Positions 49,468-62,006 of a stretch of DNA of 64,000 nt are shown here, piece by piece. The stretch is taken from the NCBI GenBank assembly GCA_003116875.1, contig BCKT01000009.1, forward strand, positions 186,001 to 250,000, read 5' to 3'. Position 1 is the stretch's first letter; every line of letters begins with the position of its first letter. A model generated the notes under the pieces. That model was not told the DNA's origin. It did not search any database and was given only the letters and a program-made list of their open reading frames with translations. Origin of the DNA: Takashimella koratensis. Taxonomy: Eukaryota > Basidiomycota > Tremellomycetes > Trichosporonales > Tetragoniomycetaceae. The translations under genes were made by a program, and so were the position numbers.

Positions 49468-50553
49468 AAGGGCTCAAGTGGTTACCTCTCACGATCGGTC
49501 ATGTTATAAGGTTGTGTAGGCGCTGTTGTATTGTGCATAGATAGGCCTTGGAATGTATAATCTTACAGAGAAGACAAAAGGCAATGGGCTAAAGTGCCTC
49601 AGCGGGACGAGTGAATTTCGCCTGCCAGCTGCAAGGAGGAAGGACGCAAGGACGGAAGCAAATCGGAGGTGAGCAATGTAGAAAAAACCCAAAGGAAAAA
49701 GACGACGACAGGATGATCCTAATCATCACGAGGGCGGCGGGTAATCAATCCTAATCGGGAGAATTGAGCATGACTAATTCCCCTATGAACGAAACGTAAT
49801 ACCCATATTGGTCTCCCGCTTGCACCCAGTACCCAGGCCACTCGTGGTCTTGTCCTCATTCTCATCCCATTCCTCACTCCTCACTCCTCCCGCCATCGCC
49901 GCCCGCGCCGCCCACCGTTTGCGACCCCGACCGACCTACACCCCCGAGCCCACGCCGCATCTCATGGCGACCACCGCGGTTGAGGCTGAATAACCCGCGC
50001 TCTTTGCGCTCTTCACGGCCGGCAGGAACAGGCCCCTCCCCCAGGGGGTCTTTTTCGACGTCGCGCCCACCTCCCCCAACTCACTCCTCTCACCGCCCCG
50101 CCCACCCTCGCCTAGCCTCGGATCATTCAACTCGGTACTCGCGATCTCACCCACGCTACTCGCCAGGTTCATCAACCTCTGAATCGACCTTGGTGCAACC
50201 CCAGCCCTAAGTCTTCCTTCTCTTTCACCTACATCTCGATCCCTTCCCCGGTCCACTTTTCCGCCCTCTTCATCCCCGCGCCTCTTTTCGACACTCCCCT
50301 TTCATTGTCGTCGTCACAGATCTAAACTCAATCCAACTGCAATATCGCATCCAATCCTTCACATCTAGAATCATCATTCACCGCCTTCCTCCTTCTCCAA
50401 TTTTGGCCAACGACTGCAAAACCCCGTCCATCTTTCCGCTTCCTTACCCTATCCATATCCCTATCCCATCCCACAGCCTATCTTATCTCCGCGACCTCTA
50501 TCATCCACCCCTTATATCTTCCCTTCACCCGGCTTCGAGCCTGACTTCGCGCC
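49468..50553. other. Long upstream region of the copper-fist gene
   Basis: About 1.1 kb, pyrimidine-rich in its right half, as is common in fungal promoters and leaders. No coding region recognised. Short frames on either strand carry no conserved sequence. Confidence 0.4.
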
Positions 50554-53500
50554 ATGGTCCTCATCAACGAGAAGAAATACGCCTGCGCGACATGTATCAA
50601 GGGCCACCGAGTCTCTGGGTGCACACATACCGACCGGCCCTTGTTCGAGGTTAAGAAGAAGGGCAGACCGTCGACGCAGTGTCAGTTCTGTCGTGACAAG
50701 CGCAAGGGCAAAAGTGTCGTTCACACAAAGGTGGGTTCGTAGCTTCCTCTTTCGCCTTCACCCATATCCTATGCCTCAGTCGGATCATGAGCCTCCTCGA
50801 GATACAGGACTAGAGCTAATCTGATAACCCCTCCAGTGCGCGTGTGGTGAACCCAAAGTCGAACCGACTACCGAGTCCGCTCCCGTCGGCCCATCGACAA
50901 CCGCGGTCGTCGAGAAAGAAGAAGCAGGCAGCTCGCCCGGTTCGAGCGCAGAGGTCGAAACGAGAAAAGGCGTACCCGGTACCACGCCGATCTTCCCTAA
51001 TGGTCTTAAAGATGTACACGAGCTGGCGGCCGCCGCAGAGGTACTCACGGGTTTAGGTGGAGAGGCAATTGTCGCGCCTGAGCGCAAGTGTGAGTGGTCA
51101 TTGGCCCCTTCTCCCCCTGGTCTTTGAAGTCTCAGGGTGTCTGAGAAGCTCCCACAGACTCCTCGCTAACTCGCGCAGTATCAAGCCTTCTCAACCCATG
51201 CCATTGCAAGTCCACCGGGATCTGCCGATGCTGTGGACCCAAGCGAGACCGGCCTGCCTCTCCTTCCCGACGCAGCCGCTCTTCCGATCCCATGCACGCG
51301 CACGTCACCGACAGCGTTATCGAGATGTTCAAATCACGAGCAGTGACCCCCTCTCTTCCCTCTTTCTCACCCGACCCCGCCGCCCACCCATACTCGCACC
51401 CGCACCCCAACTCTCACCCACATTCTCACGCGCACGCCACGCCTTCGCTCGCGCCTATCAACACCTCAGGAAGCATCACACCTATTGGTGGCCGGCCTGC
51501 CTTCCTCAGCTCGGGCTCACTCAACACATCTTATCTCTCCCCCGAGAACATGTTCCACCCGGCCCACACCTCGCCGCACGTACACAAGACTAAGCTGTAC
51601 TCGCCGTACTCGACCAACGGGCATTCAACGCCTCGACACGGTTCAAAGCGCACCGACCCGCTGACTATGAACGGGACCGCGGGCGTCGGGGGGAGTGGAA
51701 GTGGAGTTGCCCGCGCGTCGTCGTCTGCAGGGCATAGGACGACATCGCCAGTGGTGCCCAAGATAAGGCCGTTGGTGGATATGAATCAGTTCTTGAACGC
51801 CGTCTTCAACGACGACGGGACCGTCGCGAGGGAAGTCTCTCGTTCCGCTCTGGGACTACCTGGGATCCGGTCGTTTGACGCTACCGCCGCGGGCGCCCCC
51901 GTTCCTCTGGCTTCATCGAGTGTAGCGTCCGATGTTCCTGGAGCTGCAGCGAACGAGAGCCACGAAGGCGGTGAACCCGCGTCGGAATCACACAGCAGCA
52001 GCGCGGCAGCGAGCGGCGGAGGCTGTTGCTCGTCATCAGGCGACGACGACGACTCGGCCGACATGGACGTCGACGAGCGATTCGTCTCTTTCCCAACGGC
52101 GGAAGAAGTCATTATCGGTGCTTGCGCATGTGGAGAGGGCTGCGAGTGTCCCGGCTGTGCGACTCACGGTAATCCTTCGTCGTCTTCGCCTGCCAATCAA
52201 GATCCAAATAACGGCGGAGGTAGCGCCCACTCGCACGGCCACCACGAAGGATGCGGTGACTCGTGTAAGAGCTCTTTCGACTGCTCTCATCAAGTCTCTA
52301 TCCCCTCTGGGGTCTCGTCGATTGAACAACTCATCGCGATGGCCGCCTCTCAAGTCCCCGGCAACCCACATCCACCTCCTCGTCGCGATTTGGACCCATT
52401 CGACACGCGGGTTCTCCCGCCAGCTGTTCAAGTCAACGAAGACGCAGCAAGGCACGTAGGCCTCGTTCCCCTCCTCCCGCTGCAGTGCTGCAACGGGCGG
52501 TGCCAGTGCAAGCCTGGAGAGTGTACCTGCGAGAAGGACTGTTGTGGGTGCTGTGTCAAGTGCTCGTGTGATGAAGACGGGGACGCGACGATGGCGGATG
52601 GCGAACAAGGTGGGGAACCGGCAAAGTCATGTTGCGGCGGTGGAGGTGTGGCCACGAGCGGACCAGAAGCCACGCAGGTCGAACCGTCCCCGACATCTTT
52701 AGCGGTAATGCTCCAACAACCACAATCCGTCTCGCCCGCCTCGGCATCTGTTCCTCGACCACCGTCCTCCACAAACTCAGGCACGAGCACGCCCGTTACC
52801 CCTTCTTCCTCCACATTGCCATTACATCACACCCAGCCTCAACCACACGGTAGTGGCTCCTCGGCACCCCCGTTACGCCGCGCGCCCTCCGTCTCGCGTG
52901 CGAAAGAAGCGTCGAACGCCGCCCCCTCTGCCACCGCTTCAGGATCAGGTACCGGGAGCCGCCGAGTTTCCGTCTCGTCCTCACACCAGCCCGGAACCGT
53001 GCAGCGGTCGACATCAGTCGGCAAGGCATCGACGAAAGCGATCGCCCTTCACTCGAGTAACCACTTACACCACCCTCGTCCAATCTTGCCGAAACCGTCT
53101 AGTGCGGGCGGTGCTGCTCGTTCGCTGAACAGTGCCCAGAGCCAAGGGGGGCAGGCCAAACCGCCAACGAGGCAGGCTTCGGGGTCACCGGCTGTCGGGT
53201 CGGTACAGCATTCACGTACGGGAAGTCCAGCATTTTCCGCGTCGATGGGATTGCCGCAGCAGGGTCAACAGGACCCAGGGGCGCCAGGACCAGACCAAGC
53301 CCCGCAGTCGCCGATAGCAATGTCCGACGGGATGCAGCCGGATATGAGCGCGGTCGTTAATGCCATGTGGCTAGCGCTGAGCAACGGCTCCCTCGACCTC
53401 GGCGCGACAACCGATACCGGCAATGTCAGTGCTAGTAGCGCAGCCAATGATGGCGGTATCAACTCCGAGACTGCGGACGGAGGCGCAGGAATCGATCTGA

Positions 53501-55521
53501 ACTCGACGGCATCGGCATTCCCCACCGAAGGAACCTTGGACCTAAACCAGATTGATAACGATTGGCTGGCGAGTTTCATGAACCAGCTCGTCTCGACTAA
53601 CCCCGAACTGAGCGGGACTCTGGGATCGATGGGTATTGAAGATCTAGGGATACCTACATCGACGAGTGATGGGATCAACGGAGATGTTTTCAATTCTTCG
53701 TTTACGGCCCCTTCGTTTGGGTTCGGCCGGGCTGTCGAGGAGTCTTCTGAACAAGGTACCGACCACCAGAAACCGTCTCAACAGCCGCAATTGTCTCAAC
53801 CGCAACCGCAGCCAATACCCCCGTCTACGCTCGGCGACTATTCCAATCTCATCGCCAACGCCACCAACAACGCTCCGGGCAACGCTCCGGGCAACAACCC
53901 CGACACTATCGACACCTCCTCCGTCGACCTCGCTAACCTCATCGCGGACGCAATGAAGAACCCTTCCTTTGCTGAATCGGTAATGAACCTGGACCGCTTC
54001 AAACCTTCTGACGACATTGCTTCCGTCCTTGCTCGTCGACAACTCCCACACGAAGATTTCAATTACCATTTCTCCCTCCCGACCGAACTGCACGGGGACG
54101 GGTTGTTACAAGATAGTGACGCGCGGTTCTTGGCAATGCAAGAGCAACAACAACAGCAAAGGCAGTTCCAGCCCGAGTCGATGGGGTCTGAAACCCAGAA
54201 CCAGGTTCAGGGTGAGGAGAAGACGAGGATCTCGTATGCCAAGTATTACTCCTTTGATACGAGTCTTCCAGCCCCGCCTACCAATACATTTGGACCAATG
54301 GGATCACACGCTTCCCTCCCTCATCCGATCCGACGACCCGTCTCTCCTCCGACTGCGCCGTCGCCACCCCCGCCTGTCCCCCGAACCCCAGAGGCACTTA
54401 TTACCGGCTCAGCGCCCCTCGGGCCCGCGTCTGGCCGCCGAACAGGTTCCGGTTCCGCCCCTGCTGGCATGGGGAATGGAGCGCAGGACCAACCTGAGCC
54501 GGTCCCGAGACCTGTGACGCCCAGGTCGCTGTCGCAATTGATGATGGCGTACACGGACGCATATCTGCCTCAACAACGACAACAGCCGAACGGGTCAAGT
54601 GACGAGGTCGATGGTGTCACGCTGGTCCCGTCACAGCATTTCCCGGGTTTGCAGATACAGCCAAACCAGCAGATGCCGCAGGTACCGCAGCAGCAATCAC
54701 AGCCGCCGCAGCCACAATCACAGCCGCCGGCGCAGGTACAACCGCAGGCACCGACGTTCCCGGGCTCCATGGTCAACCCCGATCTGATCGACTTGTCAAA
54801 ACCGCTCAACCCGAGTGACGTCGATCGGATCCTTCAGGCGTTATTGAAGCAACAACGAATGCAAAACCCATCTGGCACGGCTCAACCGTCTCAATCAAAT
54901 CAGCCCGCACCGACTCAACCCCAGTCGCAGGTCCAATCGCAAATGCAGTCCCAGCCCCAGCCTCAGCCTCAGCCTCAGCCACAACATCGATCAGGATCCA
55001 GCGTCCAGATCGGCTCAAACAACCCCGCCCCACCGACCGCGGACATCAACATGACCTCGTTCAACCTCGTTTCGTCACTGAACCAGCCCATGGCCGACCT
55101 CGATATGTCTGGTGCAGGCGTAGGCGTTGGGATGGGGATGGGGTTGGGTGGGTTGGGGTCCGGGTCGGGGTCGGTGGGAGAGACTAGGGATCCGTTTGAT
55201 GAGTACGTTTATGATCCGACTGAGTCGTTTGGGATTGGTGGGAGGCCCGGCGGCGGGACTAGCTCCGGTGGTGGTGGGAGTGGGATTGAGGTCGAAAGTG
55301 GAATTGGGAGTGTAGGAGCAGCGCACAGTGCGGTGAGCGGCGGTCCCGCACCTGCGTCAGGAGTGGGTACAGGCCACGCAGAATTTGGAGATAGTCACCC
55401 TGAAGGTGGAGAGATGAGGGTCGGGGGTGTAGCTGGATTCACACCCGACGACGGGTGGAGGTTGAACATGCTGGGTAAAGTAGGGAGGACTTGTCCGAAC
55501 TCTTGGCAGGCTGAAATGTAG
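50554..55521 (+). CDS. Copper-fist transcription factor, 1,590 aa (Cuf1/Ace1 family)
   Basis: Three exons, 50554-50730, 50837-51089 and 51179-55521, in frame. The N-terminus MVLINEKKYACATCIKGHRV, then GCTHTDRPLFEVKKKGRPST and QCQFCRDKR with KCACGE, is a complete copper-fist DNA-binding domain, including the KGRPS minor-groove motif. More cysteine clusters follow: PCHCKSTGICRCC near residue 150, ACGEGCECPGC near 457, and a dense one near 579-606 (start CCNGRCQCKPGECTC). These can bind Cu(I). Most of the rest is Ser/Pro/Gln low-complexity sequence, with a glutamine-rich stretch near 1,400 suited to activation. Family members switch copper uptake or metallothionein genes. It is far larger than yeast Ace1 (225 aa) or Mac1 (417 aa). 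Confidence 0.93.
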
Positions 55522-56045
55522 ATTTATGATCCAGTTGACTCAATTACATAGGTCAGAGAAAAGGTACTGTAGAGGTCTTGGTGGTACTAGCAGCGTTGAG
55601 ATTTGGAGATTTGAGGTTGTAGGAAGGTGGATAGGTTAGGAGTATGCCATCGTCTTTAATTCTTCTGTATCTCGTTCCAGCTTGATGTCAACATTGTTAT
55701 CCGATTGTCTGTCGCTAGTGACTCAATGTAGCGAGAAACGGTCCGTACAGACCGGAACAATAACGAAGCAACCTACTTGGTCTGATGGTGAAATGCACCT
55801 AGATGAGAATGGAATGCATTGACAACGATAAAAGCAATGGAAAGGATCTAGCCTAGCACGGGATAAGTGCTAGAGTGTGGACGGTGAAGATTTGTCTATA
55901 GGTTGAGGAGTAAGATGCGGGTCGGGGTTGGGTTGAGAAGTTGAGGAAAGAAGGTCTAATGCGAGGGGAGAAAGGGGAGAAGCTGGAAGCCCAAAACAAG
56001 AAGAGCGAGAGAAAGAGTTACGATTGATTTGGAGTAGAATTACCA

Positions 56046-56141
<96 letters not shown>

Positions 56142-56197
56142 CACACGCACGCAGCAACGCCCCAATTCACGTGTCATTGCTCGTGCCCGCTCGTCGC
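55522..56197. other. Convergent intergenic region
   Basis: 3' flanks of the copper-fist and carrier genes. The only clear element is the ACGC repeat at 56044-56153. Confidence 0.5.
56044..56153. repeat. ACGC tetranucleotide repeat, about 27 copies
   Basis: A near-perfect run of CACG/ACGC units of 110 bases, with one ACAC interruption near its right end. It starts 45 bp past the stop codon of the carrier gene and so probably lies in its 3' UTR. Confidence 0.97.
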
Positions 56198-57937
56198 TCA
56201 CGACATTGCCCTCATTGCCAACTCGAACGCGACGAATGTTGCCCCATTAGCAAATGGAGACCTAATCAACGTGGGCGCCAAACCACCTGTGAAACCCTTG
56301 ACACCTTGCTTGTTCCAAACCTGCCTAGCGCAATCGATCATTCCCTTGTACTGCCTGTCCTTGGGGTTCAACGCATCTGTCTGAAGTTTCGATTTGATCA
56401 CGTCGACAGGGTAAATCGTTGCCCAAAGTGCGTAACCGGCAGCGGCACCATAAGTTACCGACCAAAGGGGTGAAATATCTTCCCGCTTAGCCAAGGGCCC
56501 AAGGGACGAAAGGTGTCGCTGGACGAGGTACTCGTAGGCAAGGAAATAAGAACCGTAACCGAACCCATCACGAGCCATGGTTGCTGTTTGGCCGAGAAAG
56601 ACGCCAGAGATGCCGTTGGCGCGGTACAGCTTGAGAAGACAGTCAAGAGGGCCGGTGTAGAGTCGGGGCGTGACAGAAGGCTGGGTTTGGAGACCTAGGA
56701 ATGGGAAGAACAGAGGTTGAGTCAGTGAGGATCGGTAAAATTGTGAAAGGTATTTGAACGCCGAGAAGACGTGGAGGGATATTGGTCAGGATCACGAGGA
56801 AGGAAGGAGAATCACGACAGCCGTCGTTGTAGTCGTCGTGTCGTCGTTACTCACGGATACGAATGTGTTCAACGGGGTTGGCGACAATAGTGTTGGCAAC
56901 ACCAGCGATCGCTCCTGATACGTACAACTCGCCTGACCCCATCCCATCAACTCTGGTCCAATTCTTTTCCTCTCTTGTTGAGTCTCAAGAGGTACACGTA
57001 CCGAGATTCAAAGCTCGTCCGCCAGAACGATCCGAGAAGAATCGCTTTGACCATTCGAGGGCACCGAATTGGATCGACACGCAGGCGCCTGTTCAACGCA
57101 GAGAGACCAGAGACCGGGCAAGTTACGAAGAAAGGTGAGGAAGCAAGGAGAGGTGATAGGAGAAGAGAGTCGTTAGTAGGTGTAGGCGTGCATCAGACCG
57201 ATGGGTAAGGAGTAAGACGGGGATGAGGGATGGGGACGTACCGATACCGAGAAGCGGAGTGAGAGTACCCTATGAAGCCCAAGTGTCAGTGTCGACAAAA
57301 AGCCAATTGTTTTTGAATACACCAACACCAAGAATCCCATTCCGAATCTGCTAGTGATCCTCACCTTCCTCGTCCTCGTCCTCCGCACCCAACCACCTTG
57401 ACCTCTTCCTTTGTCATGACGCAAACTCTCTTCGACGAATTCACCACCACCTTCCCCGTCTTTCCCCGGGCTTCCCCGCATTCCACAGCTCACAGCGTAC
57501 TCAAGCTCGAGGACTCACCTTGTAGAACCCCATCGGCCCCTCGGTGCGCAGAAGCCGAGTCGCACAGTCTAACGGGGACGCATAAGTACCCGGCGCGGCG
57601 GTCTGTATCCGGACCTTGACGATATCGAATGGCTATCGAGGTGTCAGCTGACGCGAATCGCACAGCGCCAGGGGTAAGGGCAAGGAGGGGAAGAGGGGAA
57701 GGGGAGAGAGAGGCGAAGATCAGGTGGGTCACCAGGACGGTGAGAGGATTATGATCTGGGTATAGACCAGTGAAGAGGGAGATGAACACCTAGATTGGAG
57801 ACGACTAGACGTAGTAGACGTACCTGACCAACGAGGACCTGAGCGATCCCGCCAACAGAACCAGCAACAAGGTCTTTGGTAGTCTGGTTCATCCCGACAA
57901 CAGGCGACGCAGGCGGAGCAGGCAACAGCTCAGACAT
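56198..57937 (-). CDS. Mitochondrial carrier, YMC1-like
   Basis: About seven exons, near 310 aa. The start is MSELLPAPPASPVVGMNQTT at 57937. The three carrier repeats each have the PxDxxKxRxQ-type signature: QPFDIVKVRIQTAAPGTYAS, NPVEHIRIRLQTQPS and YPVDVIKSKLQTDA. Other landmarks are KDLVAGSVGGIAQVLVGQ, GFYKGTLTPLLGIGACVSIQ, the GPLDCLLKLYRANG turn and GFTGGLAPTLIRSPFANG. The wording GTLTPLLGIGACVSIQFG and VEHIRIRLQTQ resembles YMC1/YMC2, inner-membrane carriers linked to glycine and carboxylate metabolism. An acylcarnitine- or ornithine-type carrier is the alternative. Confidence 0.88.
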
Positions 57938-58585
57938 GGCGCGGCGTTTGAAGAGGTTCCAAGTGGGAGTGAAGAAGAAGTGATGAGAGCGTAATTTGAA
58001 TCGACAATCTTTTTATTTTATTTTTTTTCAGGTGCACTATTTTCCAACTTTTTTTTTTTTATACGGAGGCGAGGCGAGACTGACTTTTTTGATTTCCAAC
58101 CTCAACGTCAATTCCGGCGGACGGGTCCGATATTCGACGGGGAATTATCTCCCATCCTTGCCATTGTCATCGTTCACCTACTAACTCCATGAACTGCCTC
58201 TCACCACCTCGACTACCCCAATCCCCTCGTGTAAAGCTGATCAGGTCCTCAATGCGATGTGGCACATGTTTCAGGCTGGGGTTCAAAAGGTGGGTGCAAA
58301 AAATGCGTCATGATCATGGATGGGTTATGGAAAAGTATGTCGTTTGGGCTGAGGCTAGACTGTGGTTTGGGTGGTGGGGGGGGCTATATATGACAGTAAA
58401 GTGGTTCTGGGTGTGGACATCAAGTTCTTTTCCAGTACAGGGAACGAAAAGTGGGGATAAGAGGTAGGTAGGTAGGTTACGAATGAAGCTTGTCCGGGCG
58501 AACAGGGTTAGCGGAGAAACGCAGGGCCGAATCTAGAGTATGACCGATACAGAAGACAAGTTCCACACAGCGTAGACAGATTAGA
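57938..58585. other. Intergenic with T tracts
   Basis: T-rich runs at about 58010-58065 lie 75-130 bp upstream of the carrier ATG. On the minus strand they are poly-A, which is frequent in fungal promoters as a nucleosome-poor element. A short GTAG repeat occurs near 58463. No gene seen. Confidence 0.45.
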
Positions 58586-61500
58586 TCAAGCGGGTCCACT
58601 GATCTCGGGTCGCGGGACGCGTAATGTGATCTTGGGCGGAGACGGGCCGGTCGATTTAGGCGGTGCATCATCTGCGTGAACGCCGTTCATCTCGATATCC
58701 CCATCGTGCGATACGCTTGTCTGACCTTCGACAGCGGTAGTGGCCGTAGTCTCCGAAGCTGTCGTAGGCGCTGTGGCTGTTGTTGCCGTCGTAGGGGTGG
58801 CAGTAGGTAACGGGGTCAAGCGCATAGGAGGTTGAAGTAAGTTGAGGACAAGCGCTGCGGCGTCGAGATCGTCTTGCGTGGGCTAGTCGCGACGAAAGGG
58901 TGTGTCAGCGAGCTCATCCAGATGAACATAATGCGATAAAGATGAAGGCAGCCTTCGGCCTCGCCAAGGAATGAGTGTCGAGAACGTGTCGACTCACCTG
59001 TTCGTTTGAGATTAGGACCGACGATACAGCCCCATTGACACGCGCTTCTGGCCGCAACATCTGCCTATTTCATCATCAGCTCTTTCATCCTAGTTCGAAT
59101 CCCAACTTTCTCTCCCACTCCCCACCCCAAGCTCTTTCACTCAAGCCCAAGCCTGAACCCCAATCCAAATCTCTACCGCCAATCATCCAAACTCACGTTC
59201 TCGCCTTTTTCATCTTGTCCCAGAAATCCAACTGGATGATCCTCTCGGGAACGCGGTACCTCCTATTATTGATAACCATATCTTCGTATTCTTCCCTCGG
59301 TCTTGGATCTTCGTCCGGAACAACGAGGATGTTTCCGTTATTGTACCTTCCTTCAGATTCGATTTCGACAGTCTCCAGGTTGTTTCGGACCGTACGACGG
59401 CGAGGCTGTGGGTCAAGTCCCACGATCCAGAATAGAGAGGTAGATGAGAAAAGTAAATATGTCAGCTCCACTCGGGGACTCGGCCAACTCCCTTCCAACA
59501 GCAAAGCCGCTGAGAACAAAGGACGAGGATATACCACTACTCCAACTAATCCCACCCAATCCACAACTCGGAGAAAACCGTGCTTGTCACTCACCATGAC
59601 CTGTTCAGCGTGGTTGGGGCACATCCACTTCCGACCCGAATTCGGCATCGTCGCGAGCGGTGGACTGAGGCAATCGAGATGCCAGTGCAAGTTGCAGTAA
59701 TCGCAGGACACGATCTGTCGCCATGACGCCTCGGGGTCGGTTGCGAGGGAGTGGATGGGGACAGAAGACCCGCCGCACTTGTAGCAGCTGACAGGTCGGT
59801 GTTTCCCGTCTCGCAATCGAGTCCCGTCTCGCTCTTCCTGGAAGCCTTTACGACTGTGGGTCACAAGTTAGTGACTATTTTATCGAGTCGAAAGAAAAAC
59901 CCGCAGATAAGTTTAAGGTTTAGACTTACTCGTACTTTGTTCGCAATTCCTCTGCATCGACGTACTCGCCCCTTCCACCGGTCGTTACTGCGTATTGTTA
60001 ACCCAAACAGTTCACTATCTCCAAAGCAGCGCGCACGACCCGACTCACCCCCTGAGAAGAACTGCCGGATATCCTGCGGGAGCCTGAACTGCACCGGGTT
60101 CTCCGTTTCAAGCCGTTTTGACAGTTGCTTGAACACGTTCGTGACTGGTTGCCTATCCCGCTCCCTGTCCTTTTCCCTGACCGGACTCGATTCCTCCTGT
60201 GGACATTTGTCAGAGATAGTTCTTCTCTTATCTCCTTATTTTATTCTATCCTCCAGACCTGTAACTGGACTCACCCGCTCTGATCGACACTTGCGGCAGT
60301 ACCACGTCTCCTCTTCGGGCAGCTCGTCGATGAGCAGTGGCGGCTCGAGACACATGAAATGGAATGACCGCGGGCACCCGTCACAGCATAGAAACCTGCC
60401 AATCCCTCGACACGATGAGCAAAAGTCCTGGTTGGGCTGTATAGATGATTAGCAATGCGCCAAGTGTGTGAAACATGGTTTGATGCAAAGTAGAATGATT
60501 GACAATCTTTTGCGCAAGGGAAATCCACACTCACCACATCGGCTTCCGCCTTGCCCTTGCCCTTCTTCTTCCCTTGGACAACTCGCGGAACGCCACCAAT
60601 CTTCACCCCCTTGCCTGACGCTGAGACCCCCGAGCGCACGCCCATTTCTCTACCTCCCCGGGTTGGTCGAATGCGCAACTCGACTCCGCTCCCGCCGGCC
60701 GCCGCTCCTCCTTCAGGTGCCACACTGGCGGAGGGTGCATCTCGCCTACGCAGTCGAGAGGAGGTGGACGATAGGACGTTCTGCAGCGCCTCGGGGATTG
60801 CATCGGTAGCTGGTGGTGCAAAGATGGTGAGGGGGTTTCCAGATGGTGTCGCAGAACCGCCGGTAGCCAGAGGGCCAGCAGCGGACGCCGAGGTGCCGGC
60901 GGTGTTGGGTTCAAGAGCGATTGCTGAGGGTGCGGCGGAGGATGGGGCAGGGGAGTTTTCGATGGAAGCCGAGGTGTCGCGAGCAGGGGTGTTGGTGTTG
61001 GTCTGTGGCGAGGAGACGCGACGGCGAGAGGAGCGTGAGGAGACTGGAGGGCTGTGTGTGGTGGAGAGCATGGTCAGTGAGGGTGAAGGTGGAGAGGCAG
61101 TGGTGGATGGATGGATGATGAATAGAGGGAGAGAGAATGAATCAACGGAGGTGTGGGGTGAGAGGCCAAGGGGTTATATATGGTGGGTGAGGGTGCCCCT
61201 TTGAGGCATCAGCGGGAGGGGTGCCACACTCACTCGACGCCCCTGCGTTTCCGCCCGCTGCCAGACCCACTCGTTGGGCTGCTCAGCCTGCTACTCCGCT
61301 CCCCCGCAGGCGTACCCAGCCCAGCCCCAGCAGGTATCCGTAACATGAAATGCCCAGCTCCGACCCCCGCGCTGCCCGCTCCCGACCCGCTGTTCGACAT
61401 GATCTCGCGTTTATCATCCACGGATCCGGCGAGATCCCGTGTCGTCTCGGACGCCGTATCGCCGCCGCTTGCACCGTCCATCTCTACGCCCACCGCATCG

Positions 61501-62006
61501 TCGTCCAGCTCGGCTTTGGGGTCGACGTCAATCGCGTCGTGCGCGGGCGTGGCCGTGGTCGTGGCAGGGGTGAGGGGGTCGGTGGCAAGGGAGTCGGCGT
61601 GAGACGCACCGCTTGGACCGGCATGTTGTACGACATGCCACTGGCCGCCCTTCCTTGCAATGGACATGGTCATCGAGCGCGGGGTCGACGCGGTCGCGGG
61701 CGCCATCGCAGAGACGGAGGTGCCAGTCGAGGTCGCAGAGGTAGGGGTGGTGGCGGATTTACCGAGTTGGTTGGGTAGATGAGGGATGGGTGAATTGGTC
61801 GAGCTCGAGGTCACGGGTGGTTGGTGAATTTCGGTTGCCGACGTGGCTTCTCGACCCAGTGGCGGTTGATGCGGTTGGTCAGCCAACGTTGTCAGCCCGT
61901 TACCCGGCTCGTCGCTCTCGCCGTCGTCCATGAGGATATCGTGGGACCCGGCGGTGATGCTCGGGGTGTACACGCCGCCCGCGCTGGTCCAGTCGGTGTG
62001 GGACAT
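58586..62006 (-). CDS. Rco1-like double-PHD protein of an Rpd3S-type deacetylase complex
   Basis: About eight exons, near 900 aa. The start is MSHTDWTSAGGVYTPSITAG at 62006. The first ~450 residues are Ser/Thr/Ala-rich. A PHD finger follows: NQDFCSSCRGIGRFLCCDGC, then PRSFHFMCLEPPL and WYCRKCRSE. A conserved region around TENPVQFRLPQDIRQFF and RTKYDRKGFQEERDGTRLRD comes next, then the second, larger finger (PVSCYKCGGS to SCDYCNLHWHLDCLSPPLA and WMCPNHAEQV). After that are PRRRTVRNN and EYEDMVINNRRYRVPERIIQ with LDFWDK. This order fits Rco1/Cph1 and PHF12, which guide Rpd3S to transcribed chromatin. The C-terminal tail is low-complexity. Confidence 0.85.

Noticed and set aside
55870..56157. 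Minus-strand frame with repeated VRAC peptides
   Set aside because: Produced by the ACGC repeat, which lies after the carrier stop codon; nothing supports translation.
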